A DNA stretch of 64,000 bases from Pseudorhodoferax soli (GCF_003337555.1 NZ_QPJK01000004.1:533320-597319); one strand, 5' to 3'; shown: positions 1 through 10,474, numbered from the stretch's first letter. A program made the numbers and translations. The notes: generated by a model not told the origin, from the sequence alone.

Positions 1-1523
1 GGCTGCTGGGCCAGTGTCTTGAGCACGTTCTTGAGCACCTTGCCGGTGGGCGCGGCCGGCAGCGCCGGCAGGAAGCGGATCTCGCTGGGCAGCTTGTAGG
101 GCGAGAGGCGCTCGCGCAGGTGGCGGCGCAGGCCGTCCTCGTCGAGCGCCGCGCCGCCCTGGGTCTCGACGAAGGCGACCACTTCCTCGTTGTGTTCCAC
201 GGTGCGCCCGACCACGGCGGACTGCACGACCTGCGGGAAGGCGTTGATGGCCTGCTCCACCTCGACCGGGTAGACGTTGAAGCCGGAGCGGATGATGAGC
301 TCGCGCGTGCGGCCGGCGATGTGCAGCGCCCCATCGTCCGTGCGCCGGGCCAGGTCGCCGGTGTTGAACCAGCCTTCGGCGTCGACGGCGGCGCGCGTCT
401 GCTCCGGGTTGCGGTAGTAGCCGCGCATCACGTTGGGCCCGCGCACGTGCAACTCGCCGACCTCGCCGGGCGGCACGGGCTGGCCTGCGCGGTCGAGCAG
501 CCGCACCTGCACGCCGGGCACCGGCGGGCCCACGGCGCAATCGGCGCGCGGCGCATCGACGGGCGTCTGCGCCACCGTGGGCGCGGTCTCGGTCAGGCCG
601 TAGCCGTTGTGCAGCGGCAGGCCGAACACGCGCTCCACGTCGGCCTTCAGGCTGGTGGTGAGCGGCGAGCCCGACACGCCGATGAAGCGCAGCCGCGGCG
701 CCGCCAGCGGCCGGCCCTGGCGCAGCTCCAGCAGCCGCGCGAACATGGCCGGCACGCCCATGAAGACGGTGGCGCCCTGCTGCTCCAGCGCGTCGGCCAG
801 CGCCTGCGGCGTGAAGCGCGGCTCCAGCAGCAGTGCCGCGCCGCTGGCCATGCTGCCGAGGAACTGGATCGACAGGCCGACCACATGCGCCATGGGCAGC
901 ACGCCGTACAGCAGGTCGCCCGGGCCGAAGCGCCGCTGCGTGCGCAGCGTGTTGGCCGCGAACAGCAGGTTGGCGTGGCTCAGCATCACGCCCTTGGGCG
1001 CCCCCGAGGTGCCGGAGGTGTAGATCATGGCGGCTACCTGTTCGGCCGCGTCCGCCGCGCTGGGCTCGGGCTGCACCGCATCGGCCAGCGGGCCCAGCAG
1101 CAGCCCGTCGAGCCCGGGCCAGTCCACGGCCGCGGCGCCATGGCGCTCGGCATGGCGGGCCGCGTCGGCCGAGACATGCGCGGTGTAGAGCACGCGCCGC
1201 GCGCCGGAGTGGGCGATGAACTCGTCGATCTCGCGCGGCGACAGGCGCGCGTTGACGATGGCCGGCCAGGCATCCAGCCGGCTCAGCGCGAGCACCAGCA
1301 CGCACAGCGCGACGCAGTTCTCACCGACCAGCAGCACACGGTCGCCAGCGCGCACGCCGGCGGCCTGCAGCGCGGCGGCCGTGGCCAGGCCGGCGCCGTC
1401 GAGCGCGGCATAGCCGAGGGCGGTGTGGGCGTCGCGCACGGCCGGCGCGTCGGGCTGGGTGCGGACCCAGGGGTCCAGCAGCTCATGGATGCGCCGGGGC
1501 GGCGCCGTGGTCGTTTGCGTCAA
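1..1523 (-). CDS. AMP-dependent acyl-CoA ligase, C-terminus cut by window edge
   Basis: Adenylate-forming ligase that activates a carboxylic acid with ATP and CoA; substrate unknown (fatty or aromatic acid). The start is taken as TTG at 1523, because an AGGAGAC ribosome site lies just upstream and the protein then opens MTQTTTAPPRRIHELLD. Visible motifs are the P-loop-like YTSGTSGAPKGVM, the NGYGLTE core, the GWFNTGD hinge and the C-terminal PTGKVLKN lysine motif. The protein is therefore nearly complete and only its last few residues lie outside the window. The gene is single here; its operon partners, if any, are to the left. Confidence 0.93.
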   Translation of the reverse strand, partial: MTQTTTAPPRRIHELLDPWVRTQPDAPAVRDAHTALGYAALDGAGLATAAALQAAGVRAGDRVLLVGENCVALCVLVLALSRLDAWPAIVNARLSPREIDEFIAHSGARRVLYTAHVSADAARHAERHGAAAVDWPGLDGLLLGPLADAVQPEPSAADAAEQVAAMIYTSGTSGAPKGVMLSHANLLFAANTLRTQRRFGPGDLLYGVLPMAHVVGLSIQFLGSMASGAALLLEPRFTPQALADALEQQGATVFMGVPAMFARLLELRQGRPLAAPRLRFIGVSGSPLTTSLKADVERVFGLPLHNGYGLTETAPTVAQTPVDAPRADCAVGPPVPGVQVRLLDRAGQPVPPGEVGELHVRGPNVMRGYYRNPEQTRAAVDAEGWFNTGDLARRTDDGALHIAGRTRELIIRSGFNVYPVEVEQAINAFPQVVQSAVVGRTVEHNEEVVAFVETQGGAALDEDGLRRHLRERLSPYKLPSEIRFLPALPAAPTGKVLKNVLKTLAQQ

Positions 1524-1665
1524 GCCTGTCTCCTGTGCGGGACGCCGTGCAGCGTCCTCTGCGCAGGATGGTAGGGCGCAAGCCGGCCCGTGAGGGCTTG
1601 CGCAGGCCTGGTGCGCCCAAGTTCAAAACTGCATGGTGGAACGGCAGCCTGCAGGCGCTGGCCTC

Positions 1666-2151
1666 TCAATCAGGCTGCGCCCGGATCTCCTGCGAGCGCT
1701 TGGCCAGCTCGTGCCGCAGCTGCTTGCGCTCCTGCGCCTGGGCATGGCGGCGGCGCTCGTCGGGCGAGAACGGCCGCAGCGGCGCCACCGCCACCGGCTT
1801 GCGCTCCTCGTCCACGGCCACCATCGTGAAGAAGCAGCTGTTCACATGGCGCGAGGCCTGGGTGCGGATGTTCTCGGCGATGACCTTGATGCCGATCTCC
1901 ATCGACGAGGTGCCCGTGTAGTTGACCGAGGCCAGGAAGGTGACGAGTTCGCCGACCAGGATGGGCTCGCGGAACATCACCTGGTCGACCGACAGCGTGA
2001 CCACGTAGCAGCCCGAGTAGCGCGCCGCGCAGGCGTAGGCCACCTGGTCCAGCAGCTTCAAGATGGTGCCGCCGTGCACGTTGCCCGAGAAGTTGGCCGT
2101 GTCCGGCGTCATGAGCACGGTCATCGTGAGCTGGTGGGCGGGCATGTCCAA
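1666..2151 (-). CDS. Hotdog-fold acyl-CoA thioesterase
   Basis: Hydrolyses acyl-CoA to free acid and CoA in the cytoplasm. The sequence has the hotdog thioesterase pattern of the YciA/ACOT group: TPDTANFSGNVHGGTILKLL, then a beta strand with VDQVMFREPI, and a charged C-terminal tail rich in Arg, Glu and Gln. A TTG at 2151 is preceded by GGAGAT at five bases, so I prefer it to the ATG at 2145 or the longer in-frame start at 2187. It is a single gene with no close operon partner. Confidence 0.88.
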   Translation of the reverse strand: MDMPAHQLTMTVLMTPDTANFSGNVHGGTILKLLDQVAYACAARYSGCYVVTLSVDQVMFREPILVGELVTFLASVNYTGTSSMEIGIKVIAENIRTQASRHVNSCFFTMVAVDEERKPVAVAPLRPFSPDERRRHAQAQERKQLRHELAKRSQEIRAQPD

Positions 2152-2309
2152 GGCGGATCTCCGGTCGGTGGGGGCGCCGATTGTCACGCGAAAGCCATGC
2201 CAGTCCGCGCTCGGCGTCGGCCCGCGACTACAGGGGCTCGCGCCGCTGGCCGGGCGCCAGCGCCTCGCTGCCCTGCCAAGCTGGAGCTTTGCCCAACCCC
2301 GGAGACGCC

Positions 2310-2483
2310 ATGACAGACCCCGCCCCCGCCAAGCCCCAGAAAGCTCCTCAGGAAGAGCCCGAGCTGCGCCAGGAAGAGTCCGTGCCCAGCGACGGCAAGG
2401 ACACCAAGGGCGAGAAGATGATGGAGGAATTGGGCCGCGACAAGCCCGGCAAGCCGCTGGCGCCCGACGACGCGCGCGGCTAG
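2310..2483 (+). CDS. Small highly charged protein, unknown function
   Basis: This 57-residue protein begins MTDPAPAKPQKAPQEEPE and is rich in Glu, Asp, Lys and Pro. It has no hydrophobic segment, so it is predicted to be soluble and disordered. The ATG has a GGAGA ribosome site five bases upstream, which supports translation. It runs convergently towards the glutamate-synthase-like gene and ends eight bases before that gene's stop. I do not recognise the family; conservation in relatives is the missing evidence. Confidence 0.6.
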   Translation: MTDPAPAKPQKAPQEEPELRQEESVPSDGKDTKGEKMMEELGRDKPGKPLAPDDARG

Positions 2484-2491
2484 CGACTGCC

Positions 2492-4198
2492 TCATGCCGC
2501 TTCGGCGTGCAGCCCTTGCGCGTGGAGCCCCTGCGCGTGCAGCCCTTCCTTGAGCGGCTGGAAACTGTCGGCCGTGGCGATCGGCCAGTAGTAGCGGAAC
2601 ACGTTGTGCAGCTGGTCGACCGGCCCCAGCAGTGCGCCGGGGGCCACGCGCATGATCAGGTTGGACAGCAGGCGCACCTCGGTGTCGGAGATGCGCCGCA
2701 CGATGTGGTGCGCGGTGATCTGCTGCGGGTGCTCCAGCCCTGCGGCCTGCACCAGTTCCTGCAGTGCATGCAACGTGCTGCGGTGGAAGTTGTGCACGCG
2801 CTCGGCCTTGGCCGGCACCACCAGCGCCTGCTGGCGCACCGGGTCCTGCGTGGTGACGCCCGTGGGGCAGTGGCCGGTGTGGCAGGCCTGGGCCTGGATG
2901 CAGCCCAGCGCCATCATGAAGCCGCGGCCCGCGTTGCACCAGTCGGCCCCCAGCGCCATCATGCGCGCCACGTCGAACGCCGTGATCACCTTGCCGGCGC
3001 AGCCGACCTTGATGCGCTGGCGCAGGTTCACGCCGACCAGCGTGTTGTGCACCATGAGCAGCCCCTCCTGCAGCGGCGCGCCCACGTGGTCGCTGAACTC
3101 CACGGGCGCCGCGCCGGTGCCGCCCTCGGCCCCGTCGACGACGATGAAGTCCGGCGTGATGCCGGTCTGCAGCATGGCCTTGACGATGGCGAACCACTCC
3201 CATGGGTGCCCCAGGCAGAACTTGAAGCCCACCGGCTTGCCGCCCGACAGGCGCCGCAGCTCGGCGACGAAGCGCATCATCTCCAGCGGGGTGCTGAAGG
3301 CGCTGTGCGAGGACGGCGAGATGCAGTCGATGCCCACAGGCACGCCACGCGCCGCGGCGATCTCCATCGTCACCTTGGGCCCGGGGAGCACGCCGCCGTG
3401 CCCGGGCTTGGCGCCCTGGCTCAGCTTGATCTCCACCATCTTGACCTGTGGGTCGGTGGCGTTGGCGGCAAAGCGCTCGGCGCTGAAGCTGCCGTCGTCG
3501 TTGCGGCAGCCGAAGTAGCCCGAGCCGATCTCCCAGATCAGGTCGCCGCCGTGCACGCGGTGGTGCTGCGAGATGGAGCCCTCGCCCGTGTCGTGCGCGA
3601 AGCCGCCGAGCTTGGCACCGCGGTTCAGCGCCAGGATGGCATTGGCCGACAACGCGCCGAAGCTCATGGCCGAGATGTTGAACACGCTGGCGCTGTAGGG
3701 CTGGGTGCAGGGGTGGGTGTGGGCCGGGGCGCCGGTGTCGCCGATGTCCACCCGGAAGTCGTGGCCGGCCAGCCGCGTCGGCTGCATCGAGTGGTTGATC
3801 CACTCGTAGCCGAGCAGGCTCACATCCAGGTGGGTGCCGAAGGGCCGGTTGTCGGGGTCGCCCTTGGCGCGCTGGTAGACCAGTGAGCGCTGCGCGCGCG
3901 AGAACGGCGCGGCTTCGGCGTCGCTCTCGATGAAGTACTGGCGGATCTCCGGCCGGATGAACTCCAGCAGGAAGCGCATGTGGCCGATCACCGGGTAGTT
4001 GCGCAGGATGGCGTGGCGCGTCTGGCGCAGGTCGTGCACGCCGGTTCCGCTGAGCACCGCGAACACCAGCAGCGCCAGCCATGCCGGCCAGGCCGTGGGC
4101 GTCAGCGCCACCGCGACCGCGCTGGCCGCCAGGCCCGCCAGGCACAGCGCGAAGCTGCTGTAACGCATCGGGAAGAGGGATGGCGTGGTCGGTCGCAT
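2492..4198 (-). CDS. FMN-binding glutamate synthase family protein
   Basis: About 568 residues. The N-terminus has two hydrophobic stretches (residues about 10-30 and 33-48), so it is probably membrane anchored. The rest is the central FMN/Fe-S domain of glutamate synthase: MSFGALSANAI, GEGSISQHH, a lysine-rich KLSQGAKPGHGG substrate loop, DGAEGGTGAAP, and a cysteine group in CIQAQACHTGHCPTG. It lacks the glutaminase and C-terminal domains of full GltB. The true electron donor and substrate of this stand-alone family are not known to me. The C-terminus carries a three-fold degenerate GLHAQ repeat. The start at 4198 has a purine-rich AGAGAG upstream; an alternative Met lies nine codons in. Confidence 0.88.
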   Translation of the reverse strand: MRPTTPSLFPMRYSSFALCLAGLAASAVAVALTPTAWPAWLALLVFAVLSGTGVHDLRQTRHAILRNYPVIGHMRFLLEFIRPEIRQYFIESDAEAAPFSRAQRSLVYQRAKGDPDNRPFGTHLDVSLLGYEWINHSMQPTRLAGHDFRVDIGDTGAPAHTHPCTQPYSASVFNISAMSFGALSANAILALNRGAKLGGFAHDTGEGSISQHHRVHGGDLIWEIGSGYFGCRNDDGSFSAERFAANATDPQVKMVEIKLSQGAKPGHGGVLPGPKVTMEIAAARGVPVGIDCISPSSHSAFSTPLEMMRFVAELRRLSGGKPVGFKFCLGHPWEWFAIVKAMLQTGITPDFIVVDGAEGGTGAAPVEFSDHVGAPLQEGLLMVHNTLVGVNLRQRIKVGCAGKVITAFDVARMMALGADWCNAGRGFMMALGCIQAQACHTGHCPTGVTTQDPVRQQALVVPAKAERVHNFHRSTLHALQELVQAAGLEHPQQITAHHIVRRISDTEVRLLSNLIMRVAPGALLGPVDQLHNVFRYYWPIATADSFQPLKEGLHAQGLHAQGLHAEAA

Positions 4199-4305
4199 GG
4201 AGCTCTCTGATGGATTGTTGTACGGCGGCAAGCCGGCGCAGTGCACCATGATCGCAGCAGACGGACAAGCCGGAATGACACTGCCCCATGCCGTAGCATC
4301 GACCG

Positions 4306-5601
4306 ATGCGTTTCCTTGCCAAGAGCCTTGCCACCCTGCTGCTGGCCGCCGCCGTCATCCTGCCCCTCGGCGTGGTCGGCCTGCTGGTGCTGGCCTGGTA
4401 CTGCACCGACCACCAGCCCAGCGTGGTCCGCCTGGCCGTGACCACGCCGGCCGACGTGGCGCGCGCGCTGCGCCTGGCCGAACGCAACGATCCACGCAGG
4501 GCGCCGCAAGGCGTGCTGCGCACCATCACGCTGACGCAGGAAGAGCTCGACCTGCTGCTGCCGCAGCTGGCCGCGCACGCAGCCCGCGGCCAGGCCGTGG
4601 CCGAGCTGCAGGACGGCCGCGCCCGCGTGCAGCTCAGCCTGCCGCTGCCCAGCAGTCCGTTCGGCTCCTGGCTCAACGTGCAAGGGCAGCTGGTGCAGAC
4701 CGAGGGCCTGCCGCGGGTGCAGGCGCTGCGGCTGGGCCGGCTGGAAGTGCCGCAGCCCATCGCCGACTGGCTGCTCGCGCGCGGGATGGCCTGGCTGCAG
4801 CAGAACCCCGGGCTCGGCACCGCGGCCGATGCGGTGCAGCGGGTGCAGATCACGCCGCAGGCCCTGAGCGTGGTCTACGCATGGCACGACGGCCTGCCCG
4901 GCCCGCTGCAGGCTGCCCTGCTCCCCCCCGAGGAAGTGCAACGCCTGCGCGCCCAGCAGCAGCGGCTGGCGCAGCTGGTGGACGCACCGCAGCCGCAAGG
5001 CGTGGCATTGCACGAACTGCTGCAGCCGCTGCTGGCCCTGGCCGGCGAACGCGCCGGCGGCACCAAGGCCACGCCCGAAGAACGCGCGCAGGAGCAGCGC
5101 GCCGCGCTGCTGGTGCTGGCCTTCTACGTCAACGGCAAAGGGCTGGCGGCCATTGCGCCCGCGGCGGCCGACGGCCCGGCGCCGCGGCCGCAGCGCGTGC
5201 AGCTGGCCGGCCGCGGCGACCTGGCCCAGCACTTCAGCGTGTCGGCCGCGCTGGCGGCCGTGGCCGGCACGCCGCTGGCCGACGCCGTGGGGCTCTACAA
5301 GGAACTGGACGATGCGGGCGCGGGCGGCAGCGGCTTCTCGTTCGTGGACCTGGCGGCCGACCGGGCCGGCGCGCGCCTGGGCGCGCTGGCGGTCGGCCCG
5401 GCCGCGGCGCAGGAGCGGCTGCAGCGCCGCGTGGCCGCCGGCCTGACCGAGCAGGACCTGCTGCCCAGCGTGCGCGACCTGCCCGAGTTCCTGCCGCAGC
5501 CGATGTTCCAGAAGCGCTATGGCGAGCCCGGCAGCCCGGCCTACAAGCGCATGCAGGCCGACATCGAGCGGCGCATCGGCGCGCTGGCCCTGTACCGCTG
5601 A
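4306..5601 (+). CDS. Conserved membrane-anchored or periplasmic protein, unknown function
   Basis: 431 residues. It starts with a single strong hydrophobic segment (residues about 7-32), which is an uncleaved signal anchor or signal peptide; the remainder is hydrophilic and probably periplasmic. The middle alternates amphipathic helices and strands with no catalytic motif I recognise. The end reads LPEFLPQPMFQKRYGEP followed by a terminal helix. It is divergent from the glutamate-synthase-like gene (108 bases between starts) and convergent with the methyltransferase, so it appears monocistronic. Confidence 0.82.
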   Translation: MRFLAKSLATLLLAAAVILPLGVVGLLVLAWYCTDHQPSVVRLAVTTPADVARALRLAERNDPRRAPQGVLRTITLTQEELDLLLPQLAAHAARGQAVAELQDGRARVQLSLPLPSSPFGSWLNVQGQLVQTEGLPRVQALRLGRLEVPQPIADWLLARGMAWLQQNPGLGTAADAVQRVQITPQALSVVYAWHDGLPGPLQAALLPPEEVQRLRAQQQRLAQLVDAPQPQGVALHELLQPLLALAGERAGGTKATPEERAQEQRAALLVLAFYVNGKGLAAIAPAAADGPAPRPQRVQLAGRGDLAQHFSVSAALAAVAGTPLADAVGLYKELDDAGAGGSGFSFVDLAADRAGARLGALAVGPAAAQERLQRRVAAGLTEQDLLPSVRDLPEFLPQPMFQKRYGEPGSPAYKRMQADIERRIGALALYR

Positions 5602-5608
5602 GCCGCCG

Positions 5609-6478
5609 CTACATCGCGCTCGGCAGGCCGCCCAGGCGCAGGAACAGCGACAGCTGGCGCACATCGGCCTTGCGCGCCGCCGGCAGCGCGCGAAAGCGCT
5701 GCTTCAACTGCGACGCGACACTGGCCGGCCCCATGGCCACGGGGCTGCGCAGCACCACCGTGAACGGGCTCACGGCCGTCGCGTAGATCTGCGCCCGGCC
5801 GGCCAGGTGCCGCTGCGCCACGCGCTCGAAGTCCTGCAGCGTGAAGGCCGCGTGCAGCGAGTGGATGTAGTCGTCGATCAGCGCGCGGCTCTCGCCGGCG
5901 GCGGCGCGGCTCACGAAGTAGCGGATCGACTCGGCGCTGCGCAGCCGGCCGAAGTCGTTGAAGTACACCGTGCCCTGCGGCTTGAGCACGCGTGCCACCT
6001 GCGCGAACGCGCGGTCCAGCGCGTCCTCGTCGGGCAGATGGTGGAAGGCCATGGAAGAGACGGCCAGGTCGACGCTCTGGTCGGCGATGCCGGCCAAGGT
6101 GGTCATGTCCTCGCACTGCAGCGTGGCATTGGCGATGCCGCGCGCGTGGAAGGCCTGCGCCGCGCGCTCCAGCATGGGCTGGGACAGGTCGGCACCGATG
6201 AAGCGCGCGCCCGGGTTCAGCTCGGCCAACTGGCCGAGCAGGTTGCCGGGGCCGCACCCCAGGTCCAGCACCGTGCCGCCGGGCGGCACCATGCGGCACA
6301 TCTGCGCCAGGTGGTAGAGGTAGGCGCCCGACAGCGCGCCGTTCTCGCGGCCGCCATTGGCATAGGCGGCCACGGCGTCCTCTTCCTCCATGGCCTGGGT
6401 GGGCTCGGGCGTGCGGGCCAGAGGCTCGCGCAGCGTGAGCTCCCGGATCACGGTCTTCAGCAGTTCTGGCATGAGCAT
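5609..6478 (-). CDS. Class I SAM-dependent methyltransferase
   Basis: 289 residues. Motif I is VLDLGCGPGNLLGQL (around residue 85), followed by the acidic GADLSQPML loop that binds the ribose of S-adenosylmethionine, and SVDLAVSSMAFHHLPDED as motif II. The fold is of the UbiE/COQ5-like Methyltransf_11/25 group; the substrate is unknown. The start at 6478 has GGAGG seven bases upstream and is favoured over the longer in-frame extension to 6754. It runs convergently with the preceding gene, seven bases apart. Confidence 0.88.
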   Translation of the reverse strand: MLMPELLKTVIRELTLREPLARTPEPTQAMEEEDAVAAYANGGRENGALSGAYLYHLAQMCRMVPPGGTVLDLGCGPGNLLGQLAELNPGARFIGADLSQPMLERAAQAFHARGIANATLQCEDMTTLAGIADQSVDLAVSSMAFHHLPDEDALDRAFAQVARVLKPQGTVYFNDFGRLRSAESIRYFVSRAAAGESRALIDDYIHSLHAAFTLQDFERVAQRHLAGRAQIYATAVSPFTVVLRSPVAMGPASVASQLKQRFRALPAARKADVRQLSLFLRLGGLPSAM

Positions 6479-6666
6479 GGCGGGCCTCCGGTCGCTGTGG
6501 GGTGGTGGATTTGCGTTGTGCGACCGGGGCGGATTGTGCGGTAGCGGGGGGCTGCCGCGATGCTCGAAGCGCTTGGACGAACCCATCCCGCCTCGGCATG
6601 AGGGCATCGCCGGCAACGCGGTACCGGCCACAGAATCGCCGCTCGACCGATTCCCCGCGTGCCTCC

Positions 6667-7023
6667 ATGAACGACACCTCCCCCACCGGCTTTCGCCCCG
6701 ACACCCAGGCCCCTGGCCCAGGGGTCGCGCTGAGCGTGGCCATCGCCCGGCCACCCGAGGCCATCGCGGCCCAGATCGCCGGCGTGCAGGCCGTCCTGCA
6801 ACGCCAGCTCGGTGGGCACCTGCGCGCCATCCACCTGTACGGCTCGGCGATCGATGGCGGGCTCAAGCCCTGCAGCGACATCGACCGCATGGTGGCCGTG
6901 GCCGCACCGCTGCCGCCGGACGTGCGGCACGCGCTGCTGCACGCGCGGGTGGCCGCGACCATCCTTTTCTGCAAACACGCCGTGCTGCGCCCACTCGCCC
7001 CCGAACCCAGGCCGCCCGCATGA
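6667..7023 (+). CDS. Truncated AadA-like nucleotidyltransferase
   Basis: 118 residues. AIHLYGSAIDGGLKPCSDID matches the N-terminal nucleotidyltransferase core of ANT(3'')-type aminoglycoside adenylyltransferases, including the GSAxDGGLKP loop and the two metal-binding Asp of SDID. AadA proteins are about 260 residues. Here similarity stops near residue 95, so the later catalytic Glu and the C-terminal helical domain are absent. The hydrophobic LLV strand after SDID is also replaced by RMV. It is either a remnant or a minimal nucleotidyltransferase, and resistance activity is unlikely. It overlaps the next gene by four bases (ATGA), so the two are probably co-translated. Confidence 0.7.
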   Translation: MNDTSPTGFRPDTQAPGPGVALSVAIARPPEAIAAQIAGVQAVLQRQLGGHLRAIHLYGSAIDGGLKPCSDIDRMVAVAAPLPPDVRHALLHARVAATILFCKHAVLRPLAPEPRPPA

Positions 7024-7391
7024 CCACCCTGCTCGACGAACTCCAGGCGCTCGAAACCGAGCTGCACCATCCCGGCCACCGCTGCACGCCCGCGCGGCTG
7101 GAGCGGCTGCTCCATGCCGATTTCCACGAGGTCGGCCGCTCCGGGCTGGCCTACGACCGCGCCACCGTGCTGGCCTGGCTCACGCGCCAGGCCGACCGGC
7201 CCGATGTGGTGTCGGACGCTTTTCGCATGGAGCGTCTGGCGCCAGACATGGCGCTGCTGCACTTTCGCTCCGTGCTGCGCGACGCCGGCGGGCCCACGCA
7301 GCACACGCTGCGCATGTCGCTGTGGATGCAGACCACGGCCGGCTGGCAGCTGCGCTACCACCAGGGCACGCCGGCCGCGCAAGCCTGGTAG
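7020..7391 (+). CDS. NTF2-like (DUF4440/SnoaL-type) protein
   Basis: 123 residues. The pattern ALETELHHPG, RLLHADFHEVGRSG, then a helix and a C-terminal strand WQLRYHQGTPA is typical of the small DUF4440 NTF2-like fold, whose members bind small ligands or act as minor enzymes. No catalytic assignment is possible. The ATG overlaps the stop of the truncated AadA-like gene (ATGA), so translation is coupled. It ends 82 bases before the stop of the convergent hmp gene. Confidence 0.8.
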   Translation: MTTLLDELQALETELHHPGHRCTPARLERLLHADFHEVGRSGLAYDRATVLAWLTRQADRPDVVSDAFRMERLAPDMALLHFRSVLRDAGGPTQHTLRMSLWMQTTAGWQLRYHQGTPAAQAW

Positions 7392-7472
7392 CGCCGCACT
7401 CCCCGCGCGCCATGGACTCCATCGCCCCGCACGCCGGCATCCACCTGCAACGCGCGCCGGCTGGCCGGGCGT

Positions 7473-8660
7473 TCAGGCCAGCGCCGATGCCGGGCCGAAG
7501 AACTCGTAGCGCGCCTGCGCGGCCGGCACGCCCAGGGCCTGCAGGTCGCGTTGCAGCTGCGCCATGAAGGGCTTGGGGCCCAGGAAGTAGGCGTCCAGGT
7601 CGCGGTCCGCGGGCAGCCAGTCCTGCAGCCGGGCACGGTCGAGCCGGCCCGTGGCATGCGCGGTGGGGCCGGCGCCGGCCTGCTCCTCGTGGCAGTAGAA
7701 GACCTGCAGGCGCGGGTGCCGGGCAGCCTGGGCGTCCACATGGGCGCGGAAGGCGTGCACGTCGGCGTTGCGCGCGCAATGGATGAAGTGCACGGGCCGC
7801 TGGCCCGGGGCGGCCAATGCGGCGTCCAGCATGGCCAGCGTCGGCGTGATGCCGACGCCGCCGCTGATCAGCACCAGCGGCTTGTCGCCCGCGGCCAGCG
7901 TGAACGCGCCGGCCGGCGGGAAGACATCGAGCAGGTCGCCTTCCTGCACGCGGTCGTGCAGGTGGTTGGAGGCCAGGCCACCAGGTTCGCGCTTGACGCT
8001 GATGCGGTACTGCCGGCCATCGGGCGCGGCCGACAGCGAGTAGTTGCGGCGGATTTCCTGGCCGCCCACGACCAGGCGCAGCCCCAGGAACTGGCCGGGG
8101 TGGAAGTCCAGCAGCGCCCCGCCATCGGCCGGCACCAGGTGGAAGGAGGTGATTTCGGCGCTCTCGCGCTGCCTCGATGCCACGCGGAAGGCGCGCGCGC
8201 CGCGCCAGCCGCCCGGCGCCTGGGCGTTGTCGGCATAGGCTGCGGCCTCGGCGCCGATCAACAGCTTGGCCAGTTGGCCGTAGGCCGCGGCCCAGGCCTC
8301 GATCACGGCATCGGTGGCGATCTCGGCGCCCAGCACCTCGCGGATCGCCTGCAACAGGCTGTCGCCCACCATGGGGTAGTGCTCGGGCTGCACCTGCAGC
8401 GCCACATGCTTCTGCACGATCTGCTGCGCCAGCGGCCCCAGGGCTTCGAGCCGGTCGATGTTTTTGGCGTACATCAGCACGCCGTTGGCCAGCGCGCGCG
8501 GCTGGTCGCCGCTGGCCTGGTGGGCCTGGTTGAACAGGGGCCGCACCTCGAGATGGTCGCGGAACAGCAGCTGGTAGAAGTGCGTGGTCAACGCCTCGCC
8601 GCCGGTTTCCAGCAGGGGCACGGTGCTCTTGACGATGTCGCGTTGCGCAGGGGTCAGCAT
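7473..8660 (-). CDS. hmp: Flavohaemoglobin (nitric oxide dioxygenase)
   Basis: Oxidises NO to nitrate using O2 and NAD(P)H, protecting against nitrosative stress in the cytoplasm. 395 residues. The globin domain (about 1-135) has Tyr29, Gln53 and proximal His85 (KHVALQVQPEHYPMVG) at the same numbers as in E. coli Hmp. The FAD domain has RRNYSLSAAP, and the NAD domain has ISGGVGITPTLAMLD and FLGPKPFM. ATG at 8660 was chosen because it matches the family N-terminus MLTPAQ; the in-frame extension to 8693 runs into the promoter. A sigma-54 type promoter and two NorR-type sites lie upstream, facing the NorR-like regulator. Confidence 0.96.
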   Translation of the reverse strand: MLTPAQRDIVKSTVPLLETGGEALTTHFYQLLFRDHLEVRPLFNQAHQASGDQPRALANGVLMYAKNIDRLEALGPLAQQIVQKHVALQVQPEHYPMVGDSLLQAIREVLGAEIATDAVIEAWAAAYGQLAKLLIGAEAAAYADNAQAPGGWRGARAFRVASRQRESAEITSFHLVPADGGALLDFHPGQFLGLRLVVGGQEIRRNYSLSAAPDGRQYRISVKREPGGLASNHLHDRVQEGDLLDVFPPAGAFTLAAGDKPLVLISGGVGITPTLAMLDAALAAPGQRPVHFIHCARNADVHAFRAHVDAQAARHPRLQVFYCHEEQAGAGPTAHATGRLDRARLQDWLPADRDLDAYFLGPKPFMAQLQRDLQALGVPAAQARYEFFGPASALA

Positions 8661-8694
8661 GGGGGACTCGATTGGTGGATGACCCGCATGCACA

Positions 8695-8710
8695 GGCAGC
8701 GTTCGTGCCA
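8695..8710 (-). promoter_or_regulatory. Sigma-54 (-24/-12) promoter of hmp
   Basis: Read on the minus strand the sequence is TGGCACGAACGCTGCC. It has the invariant GG and GC ten bases apart and five of six bases of TGGCAC plus CTGC for TTGC. The expected transcript start lies about 24 bases before the hmp ATG. The position fits a promoter activated by the neighbouring NorR-type protein. Confidence 0.75.
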
Positions 8711-8750
8711 GGGAAAAAATCCTTGCGCTGCAACGGCTTGCCGAGCCTCA

Positions 8751-8763
8751 GGTCAAAATGACG
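8751..8763. promoter_or_regulatory. NorR-type enhancer site 1
   Basis: GGTCAAAATGACG contains GT-N7-AC, and the inner GTCA-AAA-TGAC is a perfect inverted repeat. This matches the published NorR core consensus. It lies about 41 bases upstream of the -24 element of the hmp promoter. Confidence 0.72.
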
Positions 8764-8776
8764 CAGCTTGAAAACC

Positions 8777-8789
8777 GGTCTTGATGACC
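8777..8789. promoter_or_regulatory. NorR-type enhancer site 2
   Basis: GGTCTTGATGACC is a second GT-N7-AC site, with perfect GGTC/GACC arms, centred 26 bases from site 1. It ends 11 bases before the regulator's start codon, so it could also allow autorepression. A third site, as in E. coli norVW, was not found between 8690 and 8800. Confidence 0.7.
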
Positions 8790-8800
8790 TCTTTCGGGAC

Positions 8801-10444
<1,644 letters not shown>

Positions 10445-10474
10445 AGGCGCGGCGGGCGCACCCGGCTGCCGAAC

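Noticed and set aside
120-1574. Long plus-strand open frame of 484 codons
   Set aside because: It is antisense to the acyl-CoA ligase, whose motifs are unambiguous; the translation is Arg/Ala/His-rich as expected for an opposite frame in high-GC DNA.
2184-4853. Minus-strand open frame of 889 codons
   Set aside because: Low-complexity Arg/Ala/Gly translation that overlaps three genes in other frames; a third-position GC artefact.
8768-8800. Upstream start for the NorR-type gene
   Set aside because: It would put the second NorR site inside the coding region and adds 11 residues not expected in the family.
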